From Gammaproteobacteria bacterium (GTDB lineage Bacteria; Pseudomonadota; Gammaproteobacteria; Chromatiales; Chromatiaceae), in assembly GCA_024644505.1 (NCBI GenBank), contig JAHEHQ010000100.1, positions 1-8,516 on the forward strand: DNA of 8,516 bases, read 5' to 3'. The first letter of the stretch is position 1; each line of letters starts with the position of its first letter. Positions 1-7,494 of this stretch are shown here, piece after piece. The position numbers and the translations under genes were made by a program. The notes under the pieces were generated by a model, which worked only from the letters and a program-made list of their open reading frames with translations, made no database searches and was not told the DNA's origin.

Positions 1-634
1 AGCCCGCAGTGATGCCGGGGGCAATGTAGGGGATAACCACCCGGAAAAAAATGGTGAACTTCGAGGCCCCGAGATCGTGGGCGGCCTCGATCAGGCTGTC
101 GTCCATCCCTTCCAGGGACGAGATTAACGGCACCGCCATGAACAGCATGGAGGTATAGACCAGACCCATGATCATGGTTGCGTCATTGTAAAGAAGCTCC
201 ACCGGGCGATCCAGCAGGCCAAGGTTGAGCAGGAAGTGATTGATCACTCCGCTTTCACGCAACAGGATCATCCAACCATAGACCCGCACCAGTTCACTGA
301 CCCAGAAGGGCATCAGGAGCAGAATCAACAGAAAGCCGCCATAGCGGACCCGGGCAACCTTGGTGATATAAAAGGCAACGGGAAAGGTAACCACGAAGGT
401 GAGTAAAGTCACCAGCAGTGCGTACACGGCGGTGCGTGCAAAGGTCAGCCAGTAAATGCTGTCGCCGAAAAAGTTGATGTAGTTTGAAAGGGTCCACACC
501 GGTTCGCCCAGGTCGTCCTCCCCGCGAAACGACATCACCAGCAGATCGATATGGGGAATAACGATCAGCAGCAGCAACCACAGCAGCACCGGCACCAGAA
601 AGATGTAGAGACCCAGCCTGCCGCCCCGGCTCAT
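1..634 (-). CDS. potB: Polyamine-type ABC transporter permease, PotB-like (3' end cut by window edge)
   Basis: Inner-membrane permease of a spermidine/putrescine-type importer; it forms the translocation path with a second permease (PotC type, expected next but outside the window). I translated 211 codons from the ATG at 634-632. The protein opens MSRGGRLGLYIFLVPVLL and has hydrophobic segments near residues 9-28, 68-90, 99-111 and 155-172. The cytoplasmic EAA loop that docks on the ATPase is clear at residues 183-202 (EAAHDLGASKFTIFFRVVIP). The binding-protein-dependent permease fold and the PFWVSELVRVYGWM stretch fit PotB/PotH. The family is usually about 280-300 residues, so roughly 80 are missing. 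The ATG lies 4 nt past the potA stop; the GGAA overlapping that stop could serve as a weak Shine-Dalgarno, so the two genes are probably translationally coupled. PotB versus PotH cannot be settled here. Confidence 0.9.
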   Translation of the reverse strand, partial: MSRGGRLGLYIFLVPVLLWLLLLIVIPHIDLLVMSFRGEDDLGEPVWTLSNYINFFGDSIYWLTFARTAVYALLVTLLTFVVTFPVAFYITKVARVRYGGFLLILLLMPFWVSELVRVYGWMILLRESGVINHFLLNLGLLDRPVELLYNDATMIMGLVYTSMLFMAVPLISSLEGMDDSLIEAAHDLGASKFTIFFRVVIPYIAPGITAG

Positions 635-638
635 GGTG

Positions 639-1724
639 TCATTCCGGGTAGCATCCACAGGCTGTCGGATGGACACCGGCCGCTATTTTGTCTCCGGCCC
701 TGACGTGGATGAATTGTCCCGTCTGGGGGAGCGCGACGATGAGTTCCGGGCCCGTGCCGTCGATGGCTGCCAGAACCTTGGTGTTGGAACCGTCGAACAG
801 CAGGCTCCTGATCTCCAGAGTGAAACGGTTGATCCCCTCAAGTGCGGTGTCCGGCTCCAGCATTACCGATTCCGGACGTATATAGAGCTTGCAGCGGCTA
901 CCCGAAACGGGCTGCATCAGGCTGGCCTGCATAACCGGGCCGCCGGTGACGCGCACCCGGGCGGTCCCATCCTGTTGCTGTTCAATGTCCGCCTCCAGGA
1001 TATTGTTCTCGCCCACGAAACCCGCGACGAAACGGCTCACGGGGCCTGCATACAGGCCTTGCGGTGTGTCTATCTGCTCGAACCTGCCCTCGTTCATCAC
1101 CGCCACGCGATCCGACATCACCAGGGCCTCCGACTGATCATGGGTGATATAGATGAAGGTGGTCCCCTCCCGGGCCTGAAGCTGCTTGAGTTCAATCTTC
1201 ATCTGCTCACGAAGCTTAAGGTCAAGCGCCCCCAAAGGTTCATCGAGCAGCAGGATGGAAGGTTCCAGCACCAGCGCCCGGGCGATAGCCACCCGTTGCT
1301 GCTGCCCGCCGGAGAGCTGGGCGATGGGCTTGCCGCCGTAACCTTCCAGCCCGACCCGTTCAAGCATCGACGCCACCCGGCGCCTGATATCCGCACCCGG
1401 CAGGCGGCGGCGCCTCAGCCCGAAAGCGATATTGGCGGCCACGTCCATGGTGGGAAACAGCGCCAGGTTCTGAAACACCAGATTGACCGGGCGCCGGTTG
1501 GGCGGGATGCCGGCCATGTCTTCACCGCGAATCCGAACCGTCCCCGAGGTCGGCTCCAGGAATCCGGCGATCATGCGCAGCAGGGTTGTCTTGCCGCAGC
1601 CCGAAGGACCCAGAATGGAAAAGAAGCTCCCTTCCTCAACTTCCAGATCCACCCCGTCTACCGCGGTGAAATCACCGAAGTGCCGGGTGAGTCTTTCGAT
1701 CTGAAGCACTGAGGACATGGCCAT
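639..1724 (-). CDS. potA: Polyamine-type ABC transporter ATP-binding protein, PotA-like
   Basis: Cytoplasmic ATPase that powers the PotABCD-type importer. From the ATG at 1724 it is 361 residues. Visible motifs: Walker A GPSGCGKTT (39-47), Q-loop Gln85 in LVFQN, signature LSGGQ (137-141), Walker B ILLLDEP with Asp161-Glu162, D-loop GALD and H-loop His195 in ITHDQSEAL. The C-terminal ~120 residues fit the TOBE-type regulatory domain of PotA. The frame stays open upstream to an ATG at 1814, but those 30 extra codons fall largely in an inverted-repeat element and read MYSRRVPS..., unlike any PotA N-terminus. I therefore start at MAMSSVLQIERLTRHFG; the second ATG (1718) is equally possible, and neither has a strong Shine-Dalgarno. 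It follows potD by a 232-bp gap and abuts potB. Other importers of this ATPase subfamily (for example for iron or thiamine) are less likely given the PotD-like neighbour. Confidence 0.93.
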   Translation of the reverse strand: MAMSSVLQIERLTRHFGDFTAVDGVDLEVEEGSFFSILGPSGCGKTTLLRMIAGFLEPTSGTVRIRGEDMAGIPPNRRPVNLVFQNLALFPTMDVAANIAFGLRRRRLPGADIRRRVASMLERVGLEGYGGKPIAQLSGGQQQRVAIARALVLEPSILLLDEPLGALDLKLREQMKIELKQLQAREGTTFIYITHDQSEALVMSDRVAVMNEGRFEQIDTPQGLYAGPVSRFVAGFVGENNILEADIEQQQDGTARVRVTGGPVMQASLMQPVSGSRCKLYIRPESVMLEPDTALEGINRFTLEIRSLLFDGSNTKVLAAIDGTGPELIVALPQTGQFIHVRAGDKIAAGVHPTACGCYPE

Positions 1725-1763
1725 CCAAGTCTGAGGTGGTTTGAGTCGATGCCCGGCACACTC

Positions 1764-1878
1764 CAGGGGCAATGCGGGCCGGGTTAAGTCTGACGGGACA
1801 CGCCGTGAATACATCCCTGTAGGACAGCCGCTTCCCTGCGGCTGACGGTCCCGTCAACCTCAACCCGGCCCGCCCCTG
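1764..1878. repeat. Imperfect inverted-repeat element between potD and potA (REP/MITE-like)
   Basis: Arms at 1774-1799 and 1848-1873 are reverse complements at 23 of 26 positions (outer core GCGGGCCGGGTT, inner core TGACGGGAC). An outer extension CAGGGGC (1764-1770) pairs with GCCCCTG (1872-1878) around a small bulge. Inside lies a second hairpin, CAGCCGC (1825-1831) with GCGGCTG (1838-1844), loop TTCCCT. The internal stretch 1804-1823 (CGTGAATACATCCCTGTAGG) is one I recall from intergenic repeats scattered through gammaproteobacterial genomes; this is memory, not a search. No transposase is present. Lying inside a transcription unit, the element could fold in the mRNA and, like REP sequences between malE and malF, stabilise the upstream binding-protein transcript or reduce read-through to potA. 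Only one copy is in this window. Confidence 0.75.
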
Positions 1879-1956
1879 AAAGCACGTGGCGCGTTCAATC
1901 TACTGTCCGAAAGAGCAGATAAAACACAGGCAAATTGGACTATCGGATATCCAGCA

Positions 1957-3024
1957 TTACCTGGCTGCCTTCACCCGGTCCAGAATCTTCCCCTCGATCT
2001 GCTCCAGCTTGGCCGGCACCGGCGGATACCATTTGATGTTGTCAATATCCGCAGCGGTGAAAGAGCGGTCGAAGTTGTCGCGAATCTGCTGATCGAGATG
2101 GGCGTCGGCCCCCTTGGAGGCGGTGCCGTATTTTTCCTGGTTGGTGAAATAGGCGGCGTTTTCCGGACGCAGCATGAAATTGATCCACTGGTAGGCGCCG
2201 TCCAGGTTCTTGGCCTTGGCCGGTATGGCGAAGGTGTCGATCCAGCCCAGGGCACCGCTCCTGGGCGCCACGAAATCGATATCGGGGTTTTCCGCGTGCA
2301 GCTTCCAGCCGCCATTGTCCCATCCAAGGGCGACATGGGCTTCGCCGCTGCGCATCATCTCCAACAAGGTGTCTCCGTTAGGATAGTAGTTCTTCACCAA
2401 CGATTTGGTCTCGATCATTTTCTGCCCGATCTTTTCCATCAGGGCCTGATAGGCCTTGGGGTCGTCATACTTGACAAAGGGGTCTTCACCGGAGGAAAAG
2501 GCCAGGGCGATCAGCGTGGGCCGCTTGAGGCGGTAGCTGATGCGGCCCTTGTAAGCCGGGTCCAGCAGCGCATCGTAATCCAGGGCCTGGGGCGCCATCT
2601 TTTTGTTCACGATAAGGCCGGAGGTACCGTAGCAAAAGGGCACACCGTAGGAATCGGAACCGACACGGGTGTTCTTCTGCACGGCGGCGAGCATCGAGGG
2701 GAATATCTGAGCCGCATTGATCTTGTCGTAGTCGATGGGCCGGTAGATCTTGAACTTCGCCTGAACTGATGAGATACGATCCTGGCTAGGCTGGGCCAGG
2801 TCGAATCCGGCCCCCCGGGTGGCCCGCAGTTTGGCGATCATCTCCTCGTTGTTCGAATAGGTGGTCTCCACCTTGATGCCCGTTTCCTGCTGGAACTTGT
2901 CCACCAGCGCCTTGGGGGCGTAGCCCTTCCAGGTCAGGAGCTTGAGGGTCTCTTGCGCCAATACGGTGCCGGACAACAGCAACCCCATCAGTCCGATCGA
3001 AGCAACAGTCAGTTTCTTATTCAT
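1957..3024 (-). CDS. potD: Periplasmic polyamine-binding protein, PotD-like
   Basis: Solute-binding component that captures spermidine/putrescine-type polyamines in the periplasm and delivers them to PotBC. I start at the ATG at 3024, preceded by GGAGA at 5-nt spacing, giving 355 residues. An upstream in-frame start at 3099 would put 25 non-signal-like residues first and is rejected. A typical signal peptide follows: MNKK, hydrophobic core to LLLSGTVLA, probable cleavage after Ala23. The mature protein begins QETLKLLTWKGYAP; Trp32 and Tyr35 sit where PotD/PotF proteins have aromatic ligand contacts, and GWIDTFAIP (Trp261, Asp263) matches the conserved Trp-x-Asp segment that contacts the amines. 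YGVPFCYGTSGLIVNK is also family-typical. It is first in the potDAB order and is followed by the inverted-repeat element. Exact ligand preference cannot be read from sequence alone. Confidence 0.92.
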   Translation of the reverse strand: MNKKLTVASIGLMGLLLSGTVLAQETLKLLTWKGYAPKALVDKFQQETGIKVETTYSNNEEMIAKLRATRGAGFDLAQPSQDRISSVQAKFKIYRPIDYDKINAAQIFPSMLAAVQKNTRVGSDSYGVPFCYGTSGLIVNKKMAPQALDYDALLDPAYKGRISYRLKRPTLIALAFSSGEDPFVKYDDPKAYQALMEKIGQKMIETKSLVKNYYPNGDTLLEMMRSGEAHVALGWDNGGWKLHAENPDIDFVAPRSGALGWIDTFAIPAKAKNLDGAYQWINFMLRPENAAYFTNQEKYGTASKGADAHLDQQIRDNFDRSFTAADIDNIKWYPPVPAKLEQIEGKILDRVKAAR

Positions 3025-3234
3025 CAGATTCTCCGCAATTAAGAAAGCCCGGGACCGGGATGCCGGACCCACCCGGCCCGACAATCTCCCAGGCCACACT
3101 ATAAAACACCTGGAATCAAAAGGGTGACAGCGGTTGAGAATTCTTTCTACCGGTATCCGTCATTGGTATAGTCCTCAAGCACCCGGCAACCCTGCCGACT
3201 CCCGATCAAGTCTGGATTGTTTCGATTATCCCCG
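3025..3234. promoter_or_regulatory. Divergent intergenic region between potD and moxR
   Basis: This 210-bp gap must hold the promoters for the leftward potDAB unit and the rightward moxR operon. The potD-proximal half is GC-rich and the moxR-proximal half is more AT-rich. For potD, a TATAGT on the minus strand (3103-3098) could be a -10 box, but no good -35 lies 16-18 bp upstream, so an activator-dependent or different promoter is possible. I see no long palindrome that would be a clear shared operator. Confidence 0.5.
3144..3172 (+). promoter_or_regulatory. Candidate sigma70-type promoter for the moxR operon
   Basis: TTTCTA (3144-3149), a 17-bp spacer and TATAGT (3167-3172, 5 of 6 to the -10 consensus). 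The -35 is poor (3 of 6), so this is tentative. Initiation about 7 bp downstream would leave a leader of about 55 nt before the ATG at 3235. Confidence 0.28.
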
Positions 3235-4179
3235 ATGTTACAAGACCGAAGAGACACAACCATCAAGTCAGCACTGGACCAGACGATCTCCCGGGCCGGT
3301 GAGGTGATACTGGGCAAGGAACAGGCCATTCGCCTTTCCCTGGCCTGTCTGCTGGCCCGGGGTCATCTGCTGATAGAGGATCTCCCCGGGGTGGGCAAGA
3401 CCACCCTGGCACATCTGCTTGCCCGGCTGCTGGGCCTGAAACACCAGCGCATACAATTCACCAGCGATCTGCTGCCGGCGGACATCATCGGCGCCTCCAT
3501 CTATGACCGTGCAGAGGGGGTATTCCACTTTCACCCCGGGCCGGTCTTCTCCCAGCTTGTGCTGGCCGACGAGATCAACCGGGCGACGCCAAAGGCCCAG
3601 AGCGCGCTGCTGGAGGCGATGGAGGAACACCAGGTAACCACGGAAGGGGAAACCCACCATCTGCCTGAGCCCTTTTTCGTCATCGCCACCCAGAACCCGG
3701 CCCATCAGATCGGCACCTTCCCGTTGCCGGAATCCCAGCTCGACCGTTTCCTGATGCGCATCGAACTGGGCTACCCGGACCCCCGTTCGGAAAGACAGCT
3801 GTTGAATGGCAGGGAGCGCAGGGAAATCCTGGAGAATCTGGAGCCGGCACTCAGCCTGGATCAACTGAGGGAGCTGCAGACAAGCCTGGACCAGGTGCAC
3901 GTGTCGGATGCCATTCTCGACTACTGTCAGGCCATACTGGAGTTCAGCCGCACCACCCAGCGTTTCAACCACGGATTGTCGCCCAGGGCCGGTCTGGCCC
4001 TGCTGAGGGGCGCCCGCGCCTGGGCGCTGATGGAGGGCCGATTTCAGGTATTGCCGGAAGATGTTCAGGCGGTGCTCCCGGCCACGGTCGGCCATCGGCT
4101 GCATTCCACCGCCGATACCGGGGTAGACGAAGGGCGGAGCCTGGCCCGGTATCTGCTGGAATCGGTGGCGATACCCTAA
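3235..4179 (+). CDS. moxR: MoxR-family AAA+ ATPase
   Basis: Cytoplasmic AAA+ ATPase of the MoxR group, thought to act as a chaperone-like remodeller of partner proteins. From the ATG at 3235 it has 314 residues, normal for the family. Visible features: Walker A EDLPGVGKT (48-56), Walker B LVLADEINRA with Asp112-Glu113, sensor 1 ATQNP (Asn154), the family motif FPLPESQLDRFLMRI with the presumed arginine finger Arg171, and a C-terminal lid with sensor-2 motif GLSPRAGLALLRGARAWA. A TTG at 3217 would add six residues; neither start has a convincing Shine-Dalgarno. It is first of a three-gene unit, 37 bp before the DUF58 gene, an arrangement typical of MoxR proteins, which commonly pair with DUF58 or VWA partners. 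The specific client is unknown; DUF58 and TgpA are obvious candidates by context. Confidence 0.93.
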   Translation: MLQDRRDTTIKSALDQTISRAGEVILGKEQAIRLSLACLLARGHLLIEDLPGVGKTTLAHLLARLLGLKHQRIQFTSDLLPADIIGASIYDRAEGVFHFHPGPVFSQLVLADEINRATPKAQSALLEAMEEHQVTTEGETHHLPEPFFVIATQNPAHQIGTFPLPESQLDRFLMRIELGYPDPRSERQLLNGRERREILENLEPALSLDQLRELQTSLDQVHVSDAILDYCQAILEFSRTTQRFNHGLSPRAGLALLRGARAWALMEGRFQVLPEDVQAVLPATVGHRLHSTADTGVDEGRSLARYLLESVAIP

Positions 4180-4216
4180 TAGTTCGGTTAATCGAGGGCA
4201 GGAACCCACTCCAGCC

Positions 4217-5152
4217 ATGAAATTTCGCCCCCCTTACCGCTTTATGAGATCCGCCGTCGCCGATCGGGAGGGTACCGCCCGAATCTCCTCACGGAAAATC
4301 TACATACTGCCCACGGGTCACGGTCTGGCCTACGGGGTGCTGCTGATACTGCTGCTGCTGGGGGCCGTCAACTATGCGAACAACCTGGGCTTCATGCTGA
4401 CATTCCTGCTGACGGGACTGGGCCTGGTTTGCATGGTCCACACCTGGCGCAACCTGCTGGGATTGGAATTGACCGCCGCCGCGATGGAACCCGTGTTTGC
4501 CGGACAGCAGGCCTGTTTCAGAATCACCCTGCATAACCGCCGCGCCGGACCGCGACCCGGGATCAGGATCGATGTCGAAGGGAGCGGACCGGACATAACG
4601 GACCTGGAAGGGGCGTCCACGGGCGGATTGTCGGCCTGCGTGCCGACAGTGCATCGCGGGGAGTGCCCGCTGCCGGTGCTCAGATTGTCTACGCGATATC
4701 CCCTTGGGCTGCTGCGCGCATGGTGCTATGTCCGGCTGGATGCCTCCTGCCTGGTCTATCCCGTACCCGGGCCCCGCATGCCCTCTTCGGATATCCCGGA
4801 CTACACCCGAAGCGCCCAGGGGAACAGGGGAGTTGGCGCGGACGACTTCGTGGGCCTGCGGCAGTACCGTGCCGGCGATTCACCCAGACACGTCAGCTGG
4901 AAGGCGCTTGCCCGGGAGCAGGACCTGCAGACCAAGATGTTCGGCGGTGACCGCGCCGAGCGCCGCTGGCTTGACCTGGAATTGTTGTCCGGAGATCTGG
5001 AGGCCCGTCTGAGCAGGCTTTGCCGCGGGGTGCTCGATGCCTGTGAGCAGAATCTTGAGTTTGGATTGAGGCTGAAAGACAGGGTGATTGAGCCGGCCCG
5101 GGGACAAAATCAACGGCAGCGCTGTCTGGAGGCCCTGGCGCGGTACAGGTAA
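4217..5152 (+). CDS. DUF58 domain membrane protein of the MoxR-TgpA cluster
   Basis: A 311-residue inner-membrane protein of unknown biochemical function. Two adjacent transmembrane helices lie at about residues 36-52 and 57-74, within the family-typical N-terminal block YILPTGHGLAYG ... NYANNLGFMLTFLLTGL. A soluble beta-rich region follows. The diagnostic DUF58 motif is at 209-244: DDFVGLRQYRAGDSPRHVSW, then KALAREQDLQTKMFGG. The short tail after the motif matches the compact DUF58 proteins encoded between MoxR and transglutaminase genes. The start is the ATG at 4217; an AGGA about 12 nt upstream is a distant Shine-Dalgarno, and Met10 (4244) is a less likely alternative. It lies 37 bp after moxR and 19 bp before the probable tgpA start, so co-transcription is very likely. 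Confidence 0.9.
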   Translation: MKFRPPYRFMRSAVADREGTARISSRKIYILPTGHGLAYGVLLILLLLGAVNYANNLGFMLTFLLTGLGLVCMVHTWRNLLGLELTAAAMEPVFAGQQACFRITLHNRRAGPRPGIRIDVEGSGPDITDLEGASTGGLSACVPTVHRGECPLPVLRLSTRYPLGLLRAWCYVRLDASCLVYPVPGPRMPSSDIPDYTRSAQGNRGVGADDFVGLRQYRAGDSPRHVSWKALAREQDLQTKMFGGDRAERRWLDLELLSGDLEARLSRLCRGVLDACEQNLEFGLRLKDRVIEPARGQNQRQRCLEALARYR

Positions 5153-5171
5153 CGGCATTCAATCGAAAAAA

Positions 5172-7148
5172 GTGAGCCCCGATCCCAACAGAAAACTGTC
5201 GCAGCGGGAACTGTTGTTCCTGATCGTACTGCTTTGCCTGTCCGCGGGCCCCCATGTCCTGCATCTGCAGCCCTGGATCAGCGCCTTTTTCATCGGCACG
5301 GTGACCCTGCGGCTTCTCGCCCTCTCACGCCCGGCACTGCTACCCGGTCGATTCCTGCTGTTCCTGCTTACCGTGGCGGGCCTGGCCAACGCACTTGCCC
5401 ACTACCCCCTGATGTTCGGCAGGGAGGCCGGTGTGGCCCTGCTCACCTCCATGCTGGCCCTGAAACTGCTGGAGATGAAGCGGGAGAGAGATATCTATGT
5501 GGTCGTTTATCTGAGCCTTTTCGCACTGATAACCCAGTTTCTTTACCGCCAGGAGATGCTTCTGGTGGTTTACGTGCTTTTCGTGGTTACGGCGCTTACG
5601 GCCATGCTGATGCATGCCAACATGGTGAGGTCGCCTTCCAGGCCAACCGGACTGCTGTTGAGATCAGGCGGTCTGCTGCTGCAGGCCCTGCCCCTGATGC
5701 TGATCATGTTTTTCCTGTTTCCCAGATTTTCCTCCCCCCTGTGGGATCTGGGTATCCGGGAGAACCGTGCCCTGACCGGTATCAGCGACAACATATCCCC
5801 GGGCAGTGTGAGTCGTCTCAGCCGCTCCCGGGCCGTCGCCTTCCGGGTGGATTTTGAACAGGATGGGATCCCACAACCGGCCCGCCGCTATTGGCGGGGC
5901 CCGGTGCTCTGGGACACCGACGGCAGAAGTTGGACGGCCGGCGATCCGATACCCGAAAAGATCTCGGAGTTTTTCGCATCGGGGAAGCCCGTCGATTACA
6001 ACGTGACTCTCGAGCCCACCGGTGGGAAATGGTTGTTCGCCCTCGACCTGCCCCACCAGGTACCACCTAAGACCTCCCTGGAAGCGGACTTTCAGCTGAT
6101 CCGTCGGAGTCCCCAAAAACACAGGTTTCAGTACCGCGCCAGCTCCTATCTCAACTACAACACCGGGCCGCTGAGTGAATATCAGCGCTTTCGCGGACTT
6201 CAGCAGCCGGACAACATCACCCCCCGAATGATTTCCCTGGTGGCGCAGTGGCGGCGGGACAGTGTCGACGACTCGGACCTGGTGGATAGGGCCCTGGCGT
6301 ATTTCAACGAACAGCCCTTCTACTACACCCTTTACCCGGCACCCCTCGGGGATAACCCCGCGGACCAGTTCCTGTTCGACAGCCGACAGGGATTCTGCGA
6401 ACACTATGCCACGAGTTTCACGCTGTTGATGCGCATCGCCGGCATTCCGGCCCGTGTGGTGGCCGGCTACCAGGGGGGGGAGGTGAATCCCATCGGCGGG
6501 CACCTGGTGGTGCGCCAGTCCGACGCCCATGCATGGAGCGAGGTGTGGCTGCCCGATCTGGGCTGGGTACGTATTGACCCCACGGCGGCCGTGGCCCCTG
6601 AGCGTATCGAACAGCCGCTGGATCCGGATCGCATCAGTGAGGAGATCGGGGCACCCATTGATTTTATGCCCGTAGACATCGGTTTTGTCGGGGCATTGAT
6701 GGAGCAGTTCCGCTGGAGCATAGACGCCCTGGACGCCTCATGGCACCGTTGGGTGCTGGGATACTCAAAAAAGCGGCAGTCGAGGTTGATGCGACTGTTG
6801 GGGCTGGATTTTCTGAAGGGGTCCCGACTGGTCTACGCCATGGTCGGCATCACTGCGGTGGCCGTTACCCTGTTGACCCTGACGCTCATCTACAGGGGTC
6901 GCCCGAAACCAGATCCGGTGCAGGCCCACTATCAACGTTTCTGCAACAGGCTGAAACGCATGGGACTGCAGCGAAGATCATACGAAGGACCCAGGGATTT
7001 CGGACAAAGAATCCTGCACCGGCGGCCCGACCTGCGCGGGCAGGTGGAATCCATTCTGCGCCTCTATATCGGTATCCGCTACGGACGCATGGACAACCCG
7101 GCAAACCGCCGCCGCCTGAAACAGATGGTCAGTGGTTTCAGACCCTGA
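5172..7148 (+). CDS. tgpA: TgpA-type integral membrane transglutaminase with C-terminal DUF4129
   Basis: Membrane protein with a papain-like transglutaminase core facing the periplasm. I start at GTG 5172, 19 bp after the DUF58 stop, giving 658 residues (Pseudomonas TgpA is about 668). A TTG at 5088 also opens the frame but would overlap DUF58 by 65 bp; neither start has a good Shine-Dalgarno. About six hydrophobic segments occupy residues 13-190. The soluble core carries the triad Cys409 (QGFCEHYATSF), His453 (SDAHAWSEVW) and Asp469 (WVRIDPTAAV). The Cys-His-Asp spacing of 44 and 16 equals that I recall for Pseudomonas TgpA (404/448/464). A last helix (553-574) leads to a basic cytoplasmic DUF4129 tail. 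An 8-G run lies at 6473-6480 between Cys and His codons, with the frame intact. TgpA is reported to be essential in P. aeruginosa; its natural substrate is not established. Confidence 0.93.
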   Translation: MSPDPNRKLSQRELLFLIVLLCLSAGPHVLHLQPWISAFFIGTVTLRLLALSRPALLPGRFLLFLLTVAGLANALAHYPLMFGREAGVALLTSMLALKLLEMKRERDIYVVVYLSLFALITQFLYRQEMLLVVYVLFVVTALTAMLMHANMVRSPSRPTGLLLRSGGLLLQALPLMLIMFFLFPRFSSPLWDLGIRENRALTGISDNISPGSVSRLSRSRAVAFRVDFEQDGIPQPARRYWRGPVLWDTDGRSWTAGDPIPEKISEFFASGKPVDYNVTLEPTGGKWLFALDLPHQVPPKTSLEADFQLIRRSPQKHRFQYRASSYLNYNTGPLSEYQRFRGLQQPDNITPRMISLVAQWRRDSVDDSDLVDRALAYFNEQPFYYTLYPAPLGDNPADQFLFDSRQGFCEHYATSFTLLMRIAGIPARVVAGYQGGEVNPIGGHLVVRQSDAHAWSEVWLPDLGWVRIDPTAAVAPERIEQPLDPDRISEEIGAPIDFMPVDIGFVGALMEQFRWSIDALDASWHRWVLGYSKKRQSRLMRLLGLDFLKGSRLVYAMVGITAVAVTLLTLTLIYRGRPKPDPVQAHYQRFCNRLKRMGLQRRSYEGPRDFGQRILHRRPDLRGQVESILRLYIGIRYGRMDNPANRRRLKQMVSGFRP

Positions 7149-7326
7149 AGCCAGAACTCGGCGCAAGGTTATTTCAACGAACCATCCGCAATCTCAAGCT
7201 GTCAATAACGATATTCACCATCCTGGTTCCGGTCACGGCCAATCCAGTTTCCGCTGTATGATTGTTTAGGCCAGAGATAGACAAACTCGGCATATCTCAG
7301 TTGATGAGGCACAGAGATCTAGTCGG

Positions 7327-7346
7327 CCGGTTGCCTGGTGAACCGG
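7327..7346. repeat. Short inverted repeat downstream of tgpA
   Basis: CCGGTT (7327-7332) and AACCGG (7341-7346) form a perfect 6-bp stem with an 8-nt loop, about 180 bp after the tgpA stop. It is followed by TGGGGGTCTCTTTG rather than a T-run, so it is at best a weak or factor-assisted terminator. Confidence 0.4.
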
Positions 7347-7456
7347 TGGGGGTCTCTTTGCCGTGGCAGTATCAGTAGCAGCCTAATCAACATTTCGCCA
7401 CACACAGGTGTTTGCCGTATATCGCCAAGGATCTTGAGGTTGTTTGTGTCGGGGAT

Positions 7457-7485
7457 ATTTACGATGATGTATTTTTGCCGTAAAT
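7457..7485. repeat. AT-rich inverted repeat upstream of the channel gene promoter
   Basis: ATTTACG (7457-7463) and CGTAAAT (7479-7485) are perfect 7-bp reverse complements separated by 15 bp. The half-site spacing of about two helical turns (22 bp start to start) would suit a dimeric regulator, but the repeat is short enough to be chance. Confidence 0.35.
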
Positions 7486-7494
7486 GACAGGGTG

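Noticed and set aside
633..1712. 359-codon plus-strand open frame antisense to potA
   Set aside because: It lies opposite a motif-complete ABC ATPase, has no family-like sequence and is rich in Arg/Gly/His as expected of a high-GC shadow frame.
1826..1843. Inner hairpin AGCCGC/GCGGCT as a transcription terminator between potD and potA
   Set aside because: No T-run follows on either strand, and it is better explained as part of the larger inverted-repeat element.
1764..1878. The repeat element as a CRISPR unit or insertion sequence
   Set aside because: Only one copy, no regularly spaced repeats, and no transposase frame.
1886..2092. 68-codon plus-strand open frame overlapping the potD 3' end
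   Set aside because: No Shine-Dalgarno or domain, and most of it is antisense to potD.
2098..2769. 223-codon plus-strand open frame antisense to potD
   Set aside because: Opposite a clear PotD coding sequence; the Gly/Val-rich translation shows no domain and no ribosome binding site.
3268..4218. 316-codon minus-strand open frame opposite moxR
   Set aside because: Gln/Gly-rich shadow of the MoxR gene; all AAA+ motifs are on the plus strand.
5664..6530. 288-codon minus-strand open frame opposite tgpA
   Set aside because: No recognisable motif; the opposite strand encodes the conserved transglutaminase core.
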